Below are positions 62,501-64,000 of a stretch of DNA of 64,000 bases, in pieces; position 1 is the first letter of the stretch; each line of letters starts with the position of its first letter. The translations under genes were made by a program, and so were the position numbers. Where the stretch lies: assembly GCA_020636105.1 (NCBI GenBank), contig JACJYL010000001.1, positions 248,001 to 312,000 of the forward strand. Direction: 5' to 3'. The notes beneath the pieces are model-generated. The model saw only the letters and a program-made list of their open reading frames with translations, had not been told where the DNA came from and searched no databases. The stretch comes from Lewinellaceae bacterium. GTDB lineage: Bacteria > Bacteroidota > Bacteroidia > Chitinophagales > Saprospiraceae.

Positions 62501-64000
62501 GGTAGGGGTTATCATAGAGCGTTTTGTTGCCGGATCTGTTTTCCAGCCGGGGGAAATATTATCGAATCTCAACCTTGAGTATAGGGCTGATGTCTTCGAA
62601 GCTGATTTACGATCTGTTCTTGCATCCCGGGTGTCTACGGATGACCGTGGCGCGTTTGCCGAAGCTATAAAACAGGCTCTTTTTGAAACGCAGGAGGCGA
62701 TTTTCTTTGCTTTTTCACGGGAATGGGTCGGCAAACTTGATGCCTCTATTCGGGATGTTGTTCACCAGCCCATTGAACAGCTCGGTGTAATGTTGGAAAA
62801 GGCAGCGGAAAGCGCAGGCCTTAGGGCCCGTCCGTTGGTTCAACAACCGGAAAGTGATGTTTTTCATATGGACGCACCGGATCTTGAAGGGACGGATATT
62901 GGACGGAGTGCGATGTCCTCAATCCGGGTGCTTCGAAACTATGCGCCCGAAAAACTGAAGATATCTTCGACCAATAAAGTAGCAGATGACCCCAAAGTGG
63001 TTGACAAAAAGCTGGTTTACAACCCTGTTTATCGCACTACTTTAAACTTTCCTCCGGAGGTGACAGAAGTACAGATTTGGGGCACTGAGGAAATGGTGAT
63101 TTCAATTGGCGGTGTAGAATTGGACGTGGGTCCAAAGGACGATCAATTCGTAGGAGTGAAACCTAATGCCGGAGGTATTTTGATCATACAGATGACGCCT
63201 GACCGAATTGGAATTTCGCCCCTAATGATCCGGACCAACAGCATGCCGGCCAATGCAAGAGTTTTTATTTTTCCCGATGCAGATGTTCATCGCAAATTGG
63301 TGAAAATGGATGATGATGCTTTTGTCAATGGTATTCCTGACGAAAAGGAACCGGGGGGGCGGCGGAAACTAAAAACAAAACCTGGGGCATCCTCCGAAGA
63401 ACTTACCTCCACGCAGAAAGCCATTCAGACTTTGTCCAGAACATCAGCTGCCTCCGCGAATGTCAATGGTACAGGTTCGGCAGCTGATCGTAGGTTGGTA
63501 GTCGGACGGATGGATATGTCTGCCTTTCAACTTGATTTTGGCACACCAAAGGGGGGCACAGATACTGCTTTCCGGCCAATTGATCCGGCACAGGTTCATG
63601 CAGGAGCGGAAGATGCTGAATTGCTTGGGCAAGGTTTCTTTGAATGGTTGGAAGATGTTGGTGAAGGGATTGAGCACATAGCTGTCGCTGCCGTGGATCT
63701 GGTCGAGGAGGGCGTTGATTACCTGGAGCAGGCAGCTCTAGACACAGCCCAGTGGTTTGAAGATGCTGCCAATACTATTGCCGAAGGGTTTGAAGATTTT
63801 GGCGAGGCACTTGAAAAAGGATTTGCGGAGATCGGTGAGGCCTTCCAAGATGCCGGCGAATGGATAGAGGATCGCTTTGAGGAAGGCCTGGATTTTTTTG
63901 AAAATGTGATAGAAGAAGCAGGAGAATTCTTTGAGGATATCGGAGCTGCCATTGAAAATGCAGCCCTGGCTGTAGCCGAAGGCATCAAACAGGGTTTGCA
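59592..64000 (+). CDS. Giant protein with tandem VHL-beta-like repeats (partial, open at window end)
   Basis: The frame is open from the ATG at 59592 to the last base (1,469 codons). No signal peptide is seen. Eight repeats spaced about 83 residues start near 174, 257, 339, 424, 506, 590, 673 and 754. Each follows the pattern N-x-T/S, W-x-D-Y/F-D/E-G, then L-x-P-G, then H-x-W-x-x-R-D, which resembles the beta domain of von Hippel-Lindau protein (W-L-N-F-D-G, L-P-P-G, H-L-W-L-F-R-D). Two weaker copies may precede them. Residues about 846-895 look like a beta/gamma-crystallin unit (L-Y-E-N-P-N-Y-E-G; N-D-N-I-A-S). After a helical and a beta-rich part, residues from about 1343 form a long acidic amphipathic-helix region. 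Its function is unknown. Confidence 0.8.
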   Translation, partial: MPKPNRLINGSGRLVQFALPEAGFNESKIQSIAPGEAYPISSDTPEQYLVRDAHSKRPLVLKRTDLPEGSLVITNENLNSQDDGISVQLQIYNDTNAAIEICRLEGMGQEEHYGASTVAKLPPNAVITIDARAQNVYAARIYASGTYIRTFITGDQPAQIFNVKLRPGGSHVSTNVLFENQSTLDLVLQWVDFDGSLRRSTKLEPGHLIQQETFLSHFWVLRDLHSGFLVDASVGSHQSKKWAFTGSGLRSTGGTKTTIVEFWNAAAYPVKLIWVDFEGKGTVVETLLPGARRIQPTNAGHVWEMRNAHSNDLIKTFLPSPVKEQLCRIIPRNTNLELPPEITFDNNTGLTVELVAKDMEGVERVFATLPHRAIHQQPTTTSDRWFIRDQMTGLVFEEVVTSQENFTHLITAQGISSQSMVNEVVAEFVNTTPFQVDVSWLDYDGIEEQFYRLKPGQSITQPTHATHVWRFRERETRDILLLYVAGEEASQQVEIFMKPIHSREPAVLRFRNYTGLTVEVVWFNAEGKPEVLRTLIPGRKAAFNTFASHAWVLRDKWSGTVLKTIVAQPGDRTETVNHSDIRSKRSDRGTQLIFTNNMPFKVDVHWIDYDGAETPHETLRPGERLVKSSYTTQPYRFRHHITKREVGVFLPKDVARQAVNIALMAYEDRTATSVEVRNMTALTVKIFTVDFQGKEQFKHELSPRDGVKVQTFSTHPIIVRDKVSDEAVAFTIAGDKPQLLEVNAEILRSNRTDFPVWINWENTMELPVDLFWVKYDGSEEHMRTLEPKQSFEISTYPTHVWRAKFQKAGTEVDLYIAGIQDKQTRRIGAVPPLRTQEREGGKLWPGEVALYENPNYEGRVWIAHGDLPDFSLLSGFNDNIASLKVAPNTAVSVFEDSYFNALPQDLSLMAREVRTVVEDVFSTRLNTFKSVMVDALANIRQTNAGQQDFIAKVDQIQSIMDMAADNSPRQVGVIIERFVAGSVFQPGEILSNLNLEYRADVFEADLRSVLASRVSTDDRGAFAEAIKQALFETQEAIFFAFSREWVGKLDASIRDVVHQPIEQLGVMLEKAAESAGLRARPLVQQPESDVFHMDAPDLEGTDIGRSAMSSIRVLRNYAPEKLKISSTNKVADDPKVVDKKLVYNPVYRTTLNFPPEVTEVQIWGTEEMVISIGGVELDVGPKDDQFVGVKPNAGGILIIQMTPDRIGISPLMIRTNSMPANARVFIFPDADVHRKLVKMDDDAFVNGIPDEKEPGGRRKLKTKPGASSEELTSTQKAIQTLSRTSAASANVNGTGSAADRRLVVGRMDMSAFQLDFGTPKGGTDTAFRPIDPAQVHAGAEDAELLGQGFFEWLEDVGEGIEHIAVAAVDLVEEGVDYLEQAALDTAQWFEDAANTIAEGFEDFGEALEKGFAEIGEAFQDAGEWIEDRFEEGLDFFENVIEEAGEFFEDIGAAIENAALAVAEGIKQGL

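Noticed and set aside
61326..63988. Several minus-strand open frames (for example 62426-62734 and 63719-63988)
   Set aside because: They lie opposite the continuous plus-strand frame of the VHL-repeat gene and have compositionally odd sequences; antisense shadows.

Overview
The window looks like a chromosomal segment of a Bacteroidota species, possibly from the Saprospiria (an inference, held loosely). Reasons: a UpxY-type NusG-like antiterminator heads the polysaccharide operon, many genes encode carbohydrate-active lipoproteins, ribosome binding sites are weak, and at least two TAnnTTTG/TTG promoter-like sites are present. No CRISPR array, rRNA or insertion sequence was seen.

Region 1 (1-26240, minus strand) is one long extracellular or capsular polysaccharide operon read right to left from a putative promoter near 26207-26237. 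In transcription order it holds: antiterminator UpxY, a WlbA-like nucleotide-sugar oxidoreductase, Wza-like exporter, Wzc-like tyrosine autokinase with a Gly-Tyr tail, Wzx-like flippase, Gmd, a GDP-sugar reductase/epimerase, a DegT aminotransferase, a GNAT acetyltransferase, glycosyltransferases, an O-antigen polymerase-like membrane protein, a polysaccharide deacetylase, three asparagine-synthetase-like proteins (one with its active sites altered), a CapK-like adenylate-forming enzyme, a FemAB/GNAT-like protein, a DUF354 protein and the start of a nucleotide-sugar 6-dehydrogenase. The likely product is a glycan with 6-deoxy and/or amino sugars and uronic acids, perhaps amidated.

Region 2 (26241-41370) is mixed: a sodium/solute symporter with a clear terminator, a HlyD-LolD/MacB-like ABC export operon, an alpha-L-fucosidase (GH29) plus beta-hexosaminidase (GH20) operon, SelO, and a large membrane-spanning regulator with a LuxR-type helix-turn-helix that lies divergent to the next locus.

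Region 3 (41371-57690, plus strand) is a beta-1,3-glucan (laminarin-type) utilisation locus without a SusC/SusD pair. A first transcript encodes a clan GH-A glycosidase joined to a probable outer-membrane beta-barrel, a multi-domain glycan-binding protein and a GH16 laminarinase. After a terminator, a second encodes a GH149-like beta-1,3-glucan phosphorylase, a GH17 lipoprotein, a GH30 enzyme, an MFS (GPH-family) transporter fused to a GH17 domain, and a free cytoplasmic GH17. The proposed flow is: surface cutting and binding, periplasmic trimming, symport into the cytoplasm, then hydrolysis or phosphorolysis there.

Region 4 (57686-64000) has a sulfatase on the minus strand, a tRNA-like but probably non-functional structured element, and the first 1,469 codons of a very large gene still open at the window end. 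That protein carries at least eight tandem repeats resembling the beta domain of the von Hippel-Lindau (VHL) tumour suppressor, then a beta/gamma-crystallin-like unit and a long acidic amphipathic-helix region. This gene, the transporter-GH17 fusion and the glycosidase-barrel fusion are the most unusual things in the window.
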